Shown: positions 1 through 8,909 of the stretch, piece after piece | Position numbering within the stretch: position 1 is the stretch's first letter | Layout of the letters: each line of letters begins with the position of its first letter | Source: Romboutsia sp. CE17 | GTDB lineage: Bacteria > Bacillota > Clostridia > Peptostreptococcales > Peptostreptococcaceae | DNA: 64,000 nucleotides | Direction: 5' to 3' | NCBI RefSeq assembly: GCF_012317385.1 | Contig: NZ_CP051144.1 | Location: forward strand, 2,356,001-2,420,000 | Position numbers and translations under genes: made by a program | The notes under the pieces: generated by a model | What the model was told of the DNA's origin: nothing | What the model saw: only the letters and a program-made list of their open reading frames with translations | Database searches by the model: none

Positions 1-275
1 GAAAGCATTTCACCTTCTATAGCAATTCTATTTCTATCTCTACCAGTCATTTGTATTACTGGCTCAAGTCCTATATCTTTTAACATTTTACATGTAGCAA
101 GAGAAGTAGCTCTCATAACAGCTGATTGGAAGTCTGTTACGTTAGTAGCATGAACTCTACCAACACATTTCTTTGCACATTCTAAAAGGTGAGAAAGATC
201 TGTACCTTTTGGAGGTGCCATTTCAGCAGTAATTGCAAATTCGCCTTTTTCTAAAACTTCTTGTAACAAGCTCAT
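1..275 (-). CDS. metF: Methylenetetrahydrofolate reductase, N-terminal part (cut by window edge)
   Basis: This is the first 91 codons of a gene that continues beyond base 1. The translation begins MSLLQEVLEKGEFAITAEMA and continues with APPKGTD, the usual N-terminus of the MetF TIM barrel, which binds FAD and reduces methylene-THF to methyl-THF. The ATG at 275-273 follows a GGGGGA ribosome binding site. It lies 34 bp after metV, as expected for the MetV-MetF pair of acetogens, and is last in the one-carbon operon as far as visible. The C-terminal catalytic region is not in the window. The family call comes from motif and context, and both agree. Confidence 0.88.
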   Translation of the reverse strand, partial: MSLLQEVLEKGEFAITAEMAPPKGTDLSHLLECAKKCVGRVHATNVTDFQSAVMRATSLATCKMLKDIGLEPVIQMTGRDRNRIAIEGEML

Positions 276-309
276 TTATAAAATCCCCCTTTTTAACCTT
301 TAAAAGTTA

Positions 310-990
310 TTAAGCTTCAGCATTAACAGCTTTTTGTGCTTTTTTCTTTAGATCTAAGCTTCTTGGATTATTTTGTTTTGAATAATCTTTTGGTGGCCTA
401 ACCACTGTTAAGTTATCTAATTGATCTAACTCCTTAAGTCTTTCATATATCTTAATCCATGCACAATCATTCTCATGACTTATTTCGCATTTTCCATCTT
501 TAGCTCCACCACATGCTCCATTTATTAAGCCTTTAGCACACATAGTTATTGGACATATACCACCAGTCCATCCTAATTCACATTCTCCACAAGCCTTACA
601 AGCTTCTTTATATTGTCCTACTCTTTCAACTTCTCCTATGAATAATGTATTATTTGCTGGATAGACAGGCATACTCTTAGTATTTTTAACTATAGTTTGT
701 GTTCCGTCTCCACAAGCTAAAGATAATATAGCATCAGCCTCTTTTAATTCTTCTCTTACAGATTTTAAATCTTTTTTACATTGTAAAAGGTTACAACAAG
801 GATCTATAACTTTATACCCTAATACAGTTTTTCCATGAGCTTCTAACTCTTCTTTCATAGCTTGTAATTCTGGCTCACCTCCAGTTTTACAAGTAGCAGC
901 ACATTGATTACATCCTACTAATACTATTTTTTCTGAACCTTCTAGAAATCCTAATACTTCTTCTATTGGTTTTTTATCAGAAATTACCAT
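310..990 (-). CDS. metV: MetV, zinc/iron-sulfur partner of methylene-THF reductase
   Basis: This 226-residue protein is rich in cysteine: C27-x2-C30-x3-C34, C65 C66 and C71, then C131-x2-C134-x2-C137 and more cysteines near 146, 151, 160 and 168. This is the pattern of MetV, the C-terminal-domain type subunit that pairs with MetF in acetogenic clostridia, where it passes electrons to the flavoprotein. It sits between folD and metF in a cluster with short gaps and the same direction. The start ATG at 990 follows a run of G and A that can act as ribosome binding site. The electron donor cannot be told from the sequence. Confidence 0.87.
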   Translation of the reverse strand: MVISDKKPIEEVLGFLEGSEKIVLVGCNQCAATCKTGGEPELQAMKEELEAHGKTVLGYKVIDPCCNLLQCKKDLKSVREELKEADAILSLACGDGTQTIVKNTKSMPVYPANNTLFIGEVERVGQYKEACKACGECELGWTGGICPITMCAKGLINGACGGAKDGKCEISHENDCAWIKIYERLKELDQLDNLTVVRPPKDYSKQNNPRSLDLKKKAQKAVNAEA

Positions 991-1016
991 TCTCTTATTC
1001 CCCCCTAAAAGTATAT

Positions 1017-1892
1017 CTATTTATTATTTTGGGCCTTACAAGCTTTTATTACATGTTTTGCTAGTACAGATGTAGTTACAGAACCTACTCCCGCAGGAAC
1101 TGGAGTTATCATAGATGCTTTTTCTACTACCGAATCAGTATCAACATCTCCACATATTCCTCCACCTTCCGGTTTAGCATTTATACCAACATCAATTACT
1201 ACTGCACCTTCTTTTATATATTCAGGAGTTATCATTCTAGCTCTACCTACAGCAGCAACTAATATATCTGCTTTTGAAGTTACTTCTGCTAAGTTTTTAG
1301 TTCTAGAATGACATATATTAACTGTAGCATTTTCTGCTAATAAAAGCATTGATACTGGCTTTCCGACAACCATAGATCTTCCAAGTACAGCCACATTAGC
1401 TCCATTTAAGTTGACATTATAATGTTTTAATATTTCAACAACTGCAGTAGGAGTACATGGTGGGAATCCTGTTTTATCACCTTCCATTATCTTCGCAGTA
1501 TTTAATGGGTTAAAACAGTCAACATCTTTTTCTGGCGCTATAATATGTTTTATAACGTCTTCATCTATACCTTTTGGTAATGGTCTAAATGTTAATATTC
1601 CATTAACCTTTGGATCATTGTTTAATTTTTGTAAGACCTCTATGTACTTATCTTGAGTTACTCCTTCTTCTAATTCTACTACATCAGTTTCAATACCTAT
1701 AGATTCACATTTTTTAAGAGCGCCTCTTTCATAAGCTAAGTCATTAGCTTTAGCTCCAACTCTCAATATAGCTAATTTTGGTATTATCCCTTCTTTACTT
1801 AACTCATTAACTTCTTTTATTAAGCTTTCACTCATTGCATCTGCTACTGGTTTCCCCTTAATTATTTCTCCTTTAGCTACTGATACTTCCAT
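1017..1892 (-). CDS. folD: Methylene-THF dehydrogenase (FolD family), probably lacking cyclohydrolase activity
   Basis: This is a 291-residue FolD-family protein with the NAD(P)-binding motif LGRSMVVGKP (about 170-179), the folate-site KDVDCFNP (about 122-129) and the C-terminal TPVPAGVG motif. FolD normally oxidises methylene-THF and hydrolyses methenyl-THF. Tyr54 (E. coli Tyr50) is kept, but the position of the cyclohydrolase lysine (E. coli Lys54) is Ala58, and the glutamine of the motif ILVQLPLP (E. coli Gln98) is Phe102. A dedicated cyclohydrolase, fchA, is the next gene upstream in the operon. I infer a mainly or only dehydrogenase enzyme of the Wood-Ljungdahl methyl branch. Confidence 0.92.
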   Translation of the reverse strand: MEVSVAKGEIIKGKPVADAMSESLIKEVNELSKEGIIPKLAILRVGAKANDLAYERGALKKCESIGIETDVVELEEGVTQDKYIEVLQKLNNDPKVNGILTFRPLPKGIDEDVIKHIIAPEKDVDCFNPLNTAKIMEGDKTGFPPCTPTAVVEILKHYNVNLNGANVAVLGRSMVVGKPVSMLLLAENATVNICHSRTKNLAEVTSKADILVAAVGRARMITPEYIKEGAVVIDVGINAKPEGGGICGDVDTDSVVEKASMITPVPAGVGSVTTSVLAKHVIKACKAQNNK

Positions 1893-1918
1893 TTATAAGA
1901 CCCCCTTAATATTATTTA

Positions 1919-2551
1919 TTATTTTCCTAAAGAAACTTCTACTTTCTTAAAGACTTCATCACATACTTGAACTCCACCCTCTACAAGCTCTTTCATCTCA
2001 GCATTAACTCTATCTACATATTCTTGATCTTTTATAGAATTAACATTTATAACAACATTTAATTCAGCTCCAAGAATAGCTGCTCTTAAACATTGAACAC
2101 CTACTCCTATATCACTTATGGCAAGCCTAGATCCTTTATCTACAAGTTCTTGGTGTAATTTTATAGCCTTATAACAGACCCTTACTATGTTGATAGGTAC
2201 TTCACAAGCAACCTTTAAAGCTTTTTGCATTGTTTCTTCTTTTATATGTTTTTCTTCTTCAGTTGAAGTAGGAAGTCCATAAGCTTGAGAAAGTGGATAG
2301 AATCCCTCTGCATCTTTGTCTATCATTTCTAGTAATTCTCTTTCTAATTTGCCTGCTTTTGCTAATATTTCCTTCACACTTTCTTCATACTCTGCATACT
2401 TCTTTTTGCCTATAGTTAAATTACATACCATACTTCCTAAAGCCATTCCTATAGCACCAACTAAAGCAGCAGCTCCTCCTCCTCCAGGAACAGGTGATTT
2501 AGAAGCAAGCACATCTACAAACTCTACACAAGTTTTTTCCGAAATATTCAT
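1919..2551 (-). CDS. fchA: Methenyltetrahydrofolate cyclohydrolase (FchA, cyclodeaminase family)
   Basis: This 210-residue protein has the formiminotransferase-cyclodeaminase fold signature SKSPVPGGGGAAALVGAIG near residues 13-31 and a helical remainder. The family converts methenyl-THF to 10-formyl-THF or, in purine fermenters, deaminates formimino-THF. Its place between fhs and folD in a Wood-Ljungdahl cluster points to the methenyl-THF cyclohydrolase step. The length is typical for the family. The gap to folD is 26 bp and the start ATG at 2551 follows a GGGG-containing ribosome binding site, so it is probably co-transcribed with both neighbours. Confidence 0.9.
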   Translation of the reverse strand: MNISEKTCVEFVDVLASKSPVPGGGGAAALVGAIGMALGSMVCNLTIGKKKYAEYEESVKEILAKAGKLERELLEMIDKDAEGFYPLSQAYGLPTSTEEEKHIKEETMQKALKVACEVPINIVRVCYKAIKLHQELVDKGSRLAISDIGVGVQCLRAAILGAELNVVINVNSIKDQEYVDRVNAEMKELVEGGVQVCDEVFKKVEVSLGK

Positions 2552-2640
2552 CGAATTTCCCCCTAATTCTACAAAAACATCTATTTTAACTGAGGTAGTA
2601 CGTACAAGCCATACTACCCCAACTTATTTTCTTATAAATA

Positions 2641-4317
2641 CTAGAATAATCCAGATATTATTCCATTTTCATCGACATCTATTCTTTCTGCAGCTGGAAC
2701 TTTTGGAAGCCCTGGCATCTTCATTATTTCTCCAGTTAAAGCAACTATAAATCCAGCCCCAGCTGAAACTGTTAATTGTCTAACTGTTATTCTAAATCCT
2801 GTTGGTCTACCTAATTTATTTTGATCATCAGTTAAAGAATATTGAGTTTTAGCCATACATATAGGCATTTTTCCAAATCCTAAGCTTTCTAATCTAGCTA
2901 ATTCTTTTTTAGCTTGTGGTGTAAAATCTACACCATCAGCTCCATATATCTTAGTAGCTATTGCGTTTATTTTTTCTTCTATACTTAAATCATCTTCATA
3001 ACAGAATTGGAAATCATTTGGTTCACTAGTTAATCTAATAACTTCTTTAGCTAGTTCTATTCCACCTTCTCCACCTTTTGCCCAAACTTGAGATAAAGCA
3101 ACGTTAACACCTAACTCTTTACATTTTTCTCTTACTAAGTTAACTTCTGCTTCTGTATCTGTTGGGAATTCATTTATAGCAACTACTGCTGGTAGTTTAT
3201 ATACTTGAGTTATATTTTCAACATGTTTTAGTAAGTTTGGAAGTCCTGCTTCAAGAGCTTCTAAGTTTTCTTTATTTAACTCTTCTTTTGGAACTCCACC
3301 ATTATATTTTAATGCTCTAACTGTAGCAACTATTATAACTGCATCTGGCTTTAAGTCTGCCATTCTACATTTTATATCTAAGAATTTTTCAGCACCTAGA
3401 TCAGCACCAAAACCTCCCTCAGTTACTACATAATCTGCAAAATGCATAGCCATTCTAGTAGCTATAACAGAGTTACATCCATGAGCTATATTAGCAAATG
3501 GACCACCATGAACAAATGCAGGCGTTCCTTCTAGTGTTTGAACTAAATTTGGTTTTAAAGCGTCTTTTAATAAAGCTGCCATAGCACCATTAGCCTTTAA
3601 TTGCTCTGCAGTTATAGGTTCTCCTTGATAGTTATATCCAACTATTATTCTTCCAAGCCTTGCTTTTAAATCAACTATATCACTTGCTAAACAGAAAGCA
3701 GCCATTACTTCAGAAGCAACAGTTATATCAAATCCATCTTGTCTAGATACTCCGTCAGCTCTAGAGCCTAAACCATCAACAATATTTCTAAGTTGTCTGT
3801 CATTCATGTCAACACATCTTCTCCAAGTTATACTTCTTGAATCTATTCCTAATTCATTTCCTTGATGTATATGGTTATCTAACATTGCAGCCAATAAATT
3901 ATTTGCAGCACCTATAGCATGGAAATCTCCCGTAAAATGTAAGTTTATATCTTCCATAGGAACAACTTGTGCATATCCTCCACCTGCTGCTCCTCCTTTA
4001 ACACCAAATACAGGTCCTAGAGATGGTTCTCTTAAAGCTACTAATACATTTTCACCTAATTTAGCTAATCCATCTGCAACACCTATTGTTGTTGTAGTTT
4101 TTCCTTCACCTGCTGGAGTTGGGTTTATAGCTGTAGTTAATATTAGCTTAGCTTTTTTACCTCCATTATCTTTTTTTAGTAAATTGTAGTCAATTTTAGC
4201 TTTATACTTACCATATAGTTCAATATCATTCTCTGTAAGTCCTAATTTCTTTGCTATCTCTCTAATGTCTTGAGGTTGTGCTTCTTGTGCAATTTCAATA
4301 TCAGATTTGAATCCCAT
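2641..4317 (-). CDS. fhs: Formate-tetrahydrofolate ligase
   Basis: This 558-residue protein matches formyl-THF synthetase from end to end. It has the P-loop TPAGEGKT (67-74), the nearby [11 protein letters not shown] motif and the [12 protein letters not shown] segment. The enzyme joins formate to THF with ATP, the first step of the methyl branch. It is in one direction with cooC (40 bp upstream) and fchA (89 bp downstream). Length and motifs are normal and no defect is visible. A 144-residue open frame on the opposite strand at 2316-2750 is a shadow. Confidence 0.96.
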   Translation of the reverse strand: MGFKSDIEIAQEAQPQDIREIAKKLGLTENDIELYGKYKAKIDYNLLKKDNGGKKAKLILTTAINPTPAGEGKTTTTIGVADGLAKLGENVLVALREPSLGPVFGVKGGAAGGGYAQVVPMEDINLHFTGDFHAIGAANNLLAAMLDNHIHQGNELGIDSRSITWRRCVDMNDRQLRNIVDGLGSRADGVSRQDGFDITVASEVMAAFCLASDIVDLKARLGRIIVGYNYQGEPITAEQLKANGAMAALLKDALKPNLVQTLEGTPAFVHGGPFANIAHGCNSVIATRMAMHFADYVVTEGGFGADLGAEKFLDIKCRMADLKPDAVIIVATVRALKYNGGVPKEELNKENLEALEAGLPNLLKHVENITQVYKLPAVVAINEFPTDTEAEVNLVREKCKELGVNVALSQVWAKGGEGGIELAKEVIRLTSEPNDFQFCYEDDLSIEEKINAIATKIYGADGVDFTPQAKKELARLESLGFGKMPICMAKTQYSLTDDQNKLGRPTGFRITVRQLTVSAGAGFIVALTGEIMKMPGLPKVPAAERIDVDENGIISGLF

Positions 4318-4357
4318 AACTGAATCCTCCCAAAAATTATAGTTTTATATTTACACA

Positions 4358-5167
4358 CTATGTGAGTGTTTCTAGGCTTAATTGCTTCTTATTTTCTTTT
4401 ATTTTAATTAATCTATCTCTTATAATCTTAATTTCATCCTTGGTTTTCATGCTAACATCGTATGGAGATTGATTAGATCTATCTGAATTTATAACATCTT
4501 GATTATAGTATATAAATCCTAATGATTCTCCATCTTCTAAATTACTCTTTATAAAATCTTCATCTTCTTTATTTCTAATTTTATTACCTACAACATAAAC
4601 TTGCTTAACACCAATATCATTTCCTAATTTCTTTACTTTCCTATAAGTTTGTAAGCTTCTTTCTCCAGGTTCTACTACAACTATGAAAGCATCTACACCT
4701 TGGGCTGTTCCTCTTCCTAAATGTTCTATTCCAGCCTCCATATCCATAACAACCACATCTTTATTTTGTAATATTAGGTGACTACAAAGCCTTTTTAGTA
4801 ATACATGCTCAGGACAAACACATCCAGATCCTCCTGAATCAACAGTCCCTAATGTAAGTAATTTCACACCATTATACTCTTGACAATATTTTTCTGGAAT
4901 ATCGTCTACTTTAGGATTTAATTTGAACATTTTATTGAATGTTCCTGTTTCTGCTGCAGTTCTATCAGAAACTAATTTTTTCATTTCTGATATTGGCACT
5001 ATATTATCGTAAACCTCTCTAGGAAATCCTAGTGCTAAAGCTAAATTTGCATCTGGATCAGCATCTACAGCAACAACTCTATATCCGTCTTCAGCAAACA
5101 TTCTAGAAAGCATTGAAGAAAAAGTTGTTTTACCTACCCCACCTTTACCTGTTACTGCTATTTTCAT
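4358..5167 (-). CDS. cooC: CooC-type nickel-insertion ATPase for CO dehydrogenase
   Basis: This 269-residue SIMIBI-class ATPase begins MKIAVTGKGGVGKTT, with the deviant Walker A loop GKGGVGKT. It has a later Asp-rich switch (VVAVDADPDANLA) and a CVCPEH segment with the CxC pair that binds metal between two CooC monomers. CooC proteins hydrolyse ATP to mature the Ni-Fe-S C-cluster of CO dehydrogenase. The gene follows cooS and precedes fhs. The 209-bp gap to cooS holds a strong palindrome that may cut or tune read-through. Confidence 0.92.
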   Translation of the reverse strand: MKIAVTGKGGVGKTTFSSMLSRMFAEDGYRVVAVDADPDANLALALGFPREVYDNIVPISEMKKLVSDRTAAETGTFNKMFKLNPKVDDIPEKYCQEYNGVKLLTLGTVDSGGSGCVCPEHVLLKRLCSHLILQNKDVVVMDMEAGIEHLGRGTAQGVDAFIVVVEPGERSLQTYRKVKKLGNDIGVKQVYVVGNKIRNKEDEDFIKSNLEDGESLGFIYYNQDVINSDRSNQSPYDVSMKTKDEIKIIRDRLIKIKENKKQLSLETLT

Positions 5168-5223
5168 ATTCTACCACCCTTTGTCTAATTCTTTTAAACC
5201 TTACTATTATTTATAAAATTTGC

Positions 5224-5254
5224 TAGGTAAGATATAATTTTTATATCTTACCTA
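5224..5254 (-). terminator. Perfect 14-bp hairpin between cooS and cooC
   Basis: The left arm TAGGTAAGATATAA (5224-5237) and right arm TTATATCTTACCTA (5241-5254) pair perfectly around three bases. The stem is AT-rich and is not followed by a clear T-run on the minus strand. It could be a weak terminator, an mRNA 3' stabiliser for cooS or an operator. The rest of the 209-bp gap is AT-rich with no supported gene. Confidence 0.45.
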
Positions 5255-5376
5255 ATATCTATTAAAATAGTTTGCATAAAAATAATATATAATCAAGCTT
5301 ATTCATAAACTTATTAGCATAACTACCTTTTCAAAGTAGCACGCTTATATTTGATTTAAACTTATTTACTTGTACT

Positions 5377-7293
5377 TTAAGCTTCTGCTCCTTGAAGAAT
5401 TTGTTCCTCAATTTTAGCCTCAAAGTGAACACGTTTATTTTCTATACCTTCAATTATTTTTTTAGCTAATTTAACTGGATCTTCTTCAACTATAAATTTA
5501 GCTCCAACCATTTTTTCCATTTCTTTAGTTAATATTTCAACTGCTCTAGATGATCCACCAACTGGAGGCATTATACCTAAGTAAACATCTATACCAGTTG
5601 CTACAACATAAGTTCCTATTGCTACCGCCTTTTCTGACATCCATTCAGGAGCCACCCCTGCTACTGGAAGGTCTGCTGTATCAAGTCCTAAGTATTTAGC
5701 AGTTTCACCAACAACTTCTAATATACGGCTACAGTCAACACAAGAGCCTAAATGAAGAACTGGAGGTATATCAGCTAGTTCACAGACTGTGGCTAACCCT
5801 TTTCCAGCTAATTTTTTCGCATCTTTATTTAATAACCCAAATTTACCAGCCGCAGATGCACCGCATCCTGTAGTAACAACTATTATGTCATTTTTAATTA
5901 ATTCTTTCATAACTGTTGTATGAGCTAAGTTAGAAACACCCTTAGCATTGTTGCATCCAACGACAGCTACTGCTCCTCTTAAAACTCCAGATTTTAAACA
6001 GTCTGCTAATGGTTTAATTGTTCCTGCTGGGTCTATTTGAGAATTTACAACTCTATCTAATTGCCCTATTATAGCTTCTGTACTGAATCCTACTACAGAG
6101 CTTGATTTATGTTCTGGGATTAAAACTTTTGATTTATCTCTATTTGGGAAGTTCAATACAGCAGATTTAACTATCTCTTTTGCTATATTAAACGCATCTT
6201 CTTCTTTGAATTCCATATATATAGATCCTGTTATCTTTGCTTTTGGAGATGTAGTTATGAATTTTGTATGATAACAGTCTGCAACTTTTGCTAATGCAGG
6301 GAATATACATTGTACATCAACTATCATAGCTTCTACAGCACCTGTAACTAAAGCTAACTCTTGTTGATGAAAATCCCCGGCAGTTTTAACACCATGTCTC
6401 ATAGTAACCTCATTACCAGTACAACACATACCTGCTAGGTTTATACCATCAGCTCCAACTGATTTAGCTAATTCTACTAATTCTGGATCTTCAGATGCTA
6501 AAACTATCATTTCTGATAATGAAGGTTCATGACCATGTAATATTATATTTACTTTATTTTCTTCTAAAACACCTAAATTTGCCTCTGATTCTCTAACAGT
6601 TGGTGTTCCAAATAGTATATCACTAAATTGTGTACCTATCATCGATCCAACCCAACCATCTGCTAATGCAGTTCTCATTGACATATTTATTAAACTATCT
6701 ATATCAGCTGTACATCCTATATGAGTCGAATGCATTATTGTAGCTATTTCTCTATCTATAGCCCTTGGTTCTATCCCAAGATTTTTCCATATTTCTTGTC
6801 TTTGTTTAGGAGCTCTTTTTAAAAATCTCGCTACACCATGTGGCTTACCGAATTCCATTAAAGCAATATCAGCTACGTCATGAGCTATGTCGTATATATC
6901 TCTACCTTCAGTTTCAACATCCCACTCCTTAGCTAAAGCTACTAATTTACCCTCATCTTTTATAGTGTAGTTACCATCTCTTGAACTTAAAGCCATTGTA
7001 TGAGCTATATCTCTTGCATGATCAGAGTGAGCTGCTGTTCCACCAGCAACCATTCTTGCAAAGTTTCTACCAACTATAACATGCTCATCCGCTCCACATA
7101 TCCCCCTCGGAGTTTTCGGACTAATTCTACAAGGTCCCATACCACAGTTTCTACAGCAAGTACCTTGTAAACCAAATCCACATTGATTTTTAAAGCCTAT
7201 TTTTCTGTCATACATTGTTTCTACGCCATCTTTTTCAGCCTTGTCTAATAATATTTGACTGTTTAAGTCAATAGTCATTGCTTTTTTATCCAT
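5377..7293 (-). CDS. cooS: Anaerobic carbon-monoxide dehydrogenase catalytic subunit
   Basis: This 638-residue Ni-Fe CO dehydrogenase has normal family length. The N-terminal cysteine cluster FGLQGTCCRNCGMGPCRI carries the D- and B-cluster ligands. ILHGHEPSL has the C-cluster histidine region, GMCCTGNE, VGCNNAKG, TTGCGASAAGKFGLL and HLGSCVDCSR follow in the expected order. The enzyme interconverts CO and CO2 with ferredoxin. No acetyl-CoA synthase subunit is seen in the window. Downstream genes (cooC, fhs, fchA, folD, metV, metF) point to the Wood-Ljungdahl pathway rather than a CO-to-H2 complex. The 246 bp upstream is AT-rich, with no promoter I would defend. Confidence 0.96.
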   Translation of the reverse strand: MDKKAMTIDLNSQILLDKAEKDGVETMYDRKIGFKNQCGFGLQGTCCRNCGMGPCRISPKTPRGICGADEHVIVGRNFARMVAGGTAAHSDHARDIAHTMALSSRDGNYTIKDEGKLVALAKEWDVETEGRDIYDIAHDVADIALMEFGKPHGVARFLKRAPKQRQEIWKNLGIEPRAIDREIATIMHSTHIGCTADIDSLINMSMRTALADGWVGSMIGTQFSDILFGTPTVRESEANLGVLEENKVNIILHGHEPSLSEMIVLASEDPELVELAKSVGADGINLAGMCCTGNEVTMRHGVKTAGDFHQQELALVTGAVEAMIVDVQCIFPALAKVADCYHTKFITTSPKAKITGSIYMEFKEEDAFNIAKEIVKSAVLNFPNRDKSKVLIPEHKSSSVVGFSTEAIIGQLDRVVNSQIDPAGTIKPLADCLKSGVLRGAVAVVGCNNAKGVSNLAHTTVMKELIKNDIIVVTTGCGASAAGKFGLLNKDAKKLAGKGLATVCELADIPPVLHLGSCVDCSRILEVVGETAKYLGLDTADLPVAGVAPEWMSEKAVAIGTYVVATGIDVYLGIMPPVGGSSRAVEILTKEMEKMVGAKFIVEEDPVKLAKKIIEGIENKRVHFEAKIEEQILQGAEA

Positions 7294-7539
7294 ATCTCTA
7301 TCCCCTTTTTGATTTTAATTTTTAAAATCCCCCTAGGTGATATATTAAGTGGTCTAAATAAAAAAACCTTACTTTAATTATATACTAATTTTCATTTGGT
7401 TTGGCGAAAATAAATAAATTTTTAACAAATTCTTTATTTTAGAAAATATTTACTACTTTTAAACTTTATTATATCTTTTTAATTAGATTTATCTATTTTA
7501 AATTTGTAAAATATATTGATTAAATGATTTGATTATTGA

Positions 7540-8451
7540 TTAATTAGTACTTTTAGATATCAAAGCTCCATAAATTATTGAATATAGCTTTGATTGTGAT
7601 GAGTCAGCACGTGATGTTAAAACTATAGGAGTCTTTGCCCCCATTACAATACCTGCTGATTTAGATTTTGACATATATGTAAGTGACTTACCAAGCGCAT
7701 TACCTACTTCTATAAATGGTACTACTATAATATCTGCATCTCCTGCTACATTTCCATTAAAGCCCTTTATTTCACTTGAATGCTTAGACACGGCTAAATC
7801 AAAAGCCATAGGACCTTCTACTATTACATCCTCTCCAAATTTTCCATTTTGAGAAGCCTCTTGTAATTTTCTAGCGTCTATTGTAGCTGGCATCTTAGAA
7901 TTTACCTTTTCTACAGCTGCTAAACATGCTATCTTAATTTCATCTATACCTAGTACCCTTGCTGCTTGTATAGAATTTTTTATAATATCTTCTTTTTGTT
8001 CATAGGTTGGCTTTATATTCATACCTGCATCTGTAATAAGGAGTAGTTTATGATAATTTTCTATTTCATAAATCATAACATGGCTAAGTAGTCTATCTTG
8101 TTTCAATCCAAACTCTTTATTTAAAACCGCTTTTAGGAACACAGAAGTATCCAGCAATCCTTTCATAATAAAATCTGCTTTATTCTCATTAACTAACCTT
8201 ACTGCTATTTCTGCACATTTTGAAATATCATTTTCTTGTATTATCTCTATTCCCTCTAAATTAAAATTTATAGTTTTCGATATTGACCTTATACTTTCAA
8301 CATTACCAATCAATATAGGATGTATTATATTCATATCTACAGCTTCCTTTATAGAAATTAGTACTTCTTCATTATGAGCTGCAGCTACAGATAGAACTAC
8401 CTTTGGGCCTATTTGTAAATGATTAATCATTTCATCCAATTTCTTAATCAA
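7540..8451 (-). CDS. ptb: Phosphate butyryltransferase-like acyltransferase, orphan
   Basis: This 303-residue protein of the phosphate acetyl/butyryltransferase family (PF01515) has VVLSVAAAHNEEVL, MKGLLDTSVFLKAVLN, LLLITDAGMNIKP and the C-terminal KSAGIVMGAKTPIVLTSR, as in Ptb. Such enzymes swap CoA and phosphate on short acyl groups. Ptb usually has butyrate kinase as its next gene, but here cooS follows 246 bp later and no kinase is in the window. The substrate (butyryl-, branched or acetyl-CoA) cannot be told from the sequence. Its start follows a GGGAGG ribosome binding site. Confidence 0.85.
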   Translation of the reverse strand: MIKKLDEMINHLQIGPKVVLSVAAAHNEEVLISIKEAVDMNIIHPILIGNVESIRSISKTINFNLEGIEIIQENDISKCAEIAVRLVNENKADFIMKGLLDTSVFLKAVLNKEFGLKQDRLLSHVMIYEIENYHKLLLITDAGMNIKPTYEQKEDIIKNSIQAARVLGIDEIKIACLAAVEKVNSKMPATIDARKLQEASQNGKFGEDVIVEGPMAFDLAVSKHSSEIKGFNGNVAGDADIIVVPFIEVGNALGKSLTYMSKSKSAGIVMGAKTPIVLTSRADSSQSKLYSIIYGALISKSTN

Positions 8452-8508
8452 ATTATCACCTCCCTATATAATCTTAGCATGAAAAATGTATTTTGTATTA
8501 TATTATTT

Positions 8509-8700
8509 TCATTTTCTATTTCTCAATTTGATAGCTTTATAAGTTATTCTTTCTACATATGAATTACATAATCCATATCTTGTAGCAGACCCAATATTAA
8601 TAGAAATGTTTCTTATCGATTCATAACCTTTGTTAACAGCTTCAATGATATATTCTTTTGTTATATTATTTTTATTATGATCATTTTTATATTTTAAAGT
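8509..8700 (-). pseudogene. Decayed BFD-like [2Fe-2S] protein gene (proposed)
   Basis: On the minus strand a 63-codon open frame ends in TGA at 8511-8509. It reads ITKEYIIEAVNKGYESIRNI followed by a GSATRYGLCNSYVERI stretch. This resembles small bacterioferritin-associated-ferredoxin-type [2Fe-2S] domains (typical pattern ITKE-IIEAI-NG...GTGCGxC). There is no ATG, GTG or TTG at the front, an in-frame stop lies just before it, and three of the four expected cysteines are missing. I infer a gene remnant. It sits alone in the 458-bp gap between ptb and the TPR gene. The rest of that gap is AT-rich with one hairpin. Confidence 0.4.
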
Positions 8701-8850
8701 TTATCTCTAATTTTTTTTTATAATAAATGCTCTTTCAAATAATCTATTTTTACTTCGATGACTATATACTTATATAAATTTATTTTTATTGTTTATTCAA
8801 TTTATTTAATTTTATTTGATAAATAATTATCAATTTATTTTCTTAAATCA

Positions 8851-8896
8851 ATAAAGAGAATACTAAAATACACTTGTATTTAAGTATTCTCTTTAT
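8851..8896 (-). terminator. Hairpin terminator after the TPR gene
   Basis: Arms ATAAAGAGAATACT (8851-8864) and AGTATTCTCTTTAT (8883-8896) pair perfectly, and an inner AAATAC/GTATTT pair extends the structure. It begins 13 bp after the stop of the TPR gene on the minus strand. The T-tract is weak, so the strength is uncertain. Confidence 0.55.
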
Positions 8897-8909
8897 CTAA
8901 AGTTCAAAT

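Noticed and set aside
2316-2750. Open frame of 144 codons on the plus strand
   Set aside because: It overlaps fchA and fhs on the other strand, has no ribosome binding site and reads like shadow sequence.
7294-7539. Promoter for the cooS operon
   Set aside because: Several TATAAT-like boxes exist but none has a convincing -35 at the right distance, so no call was made.
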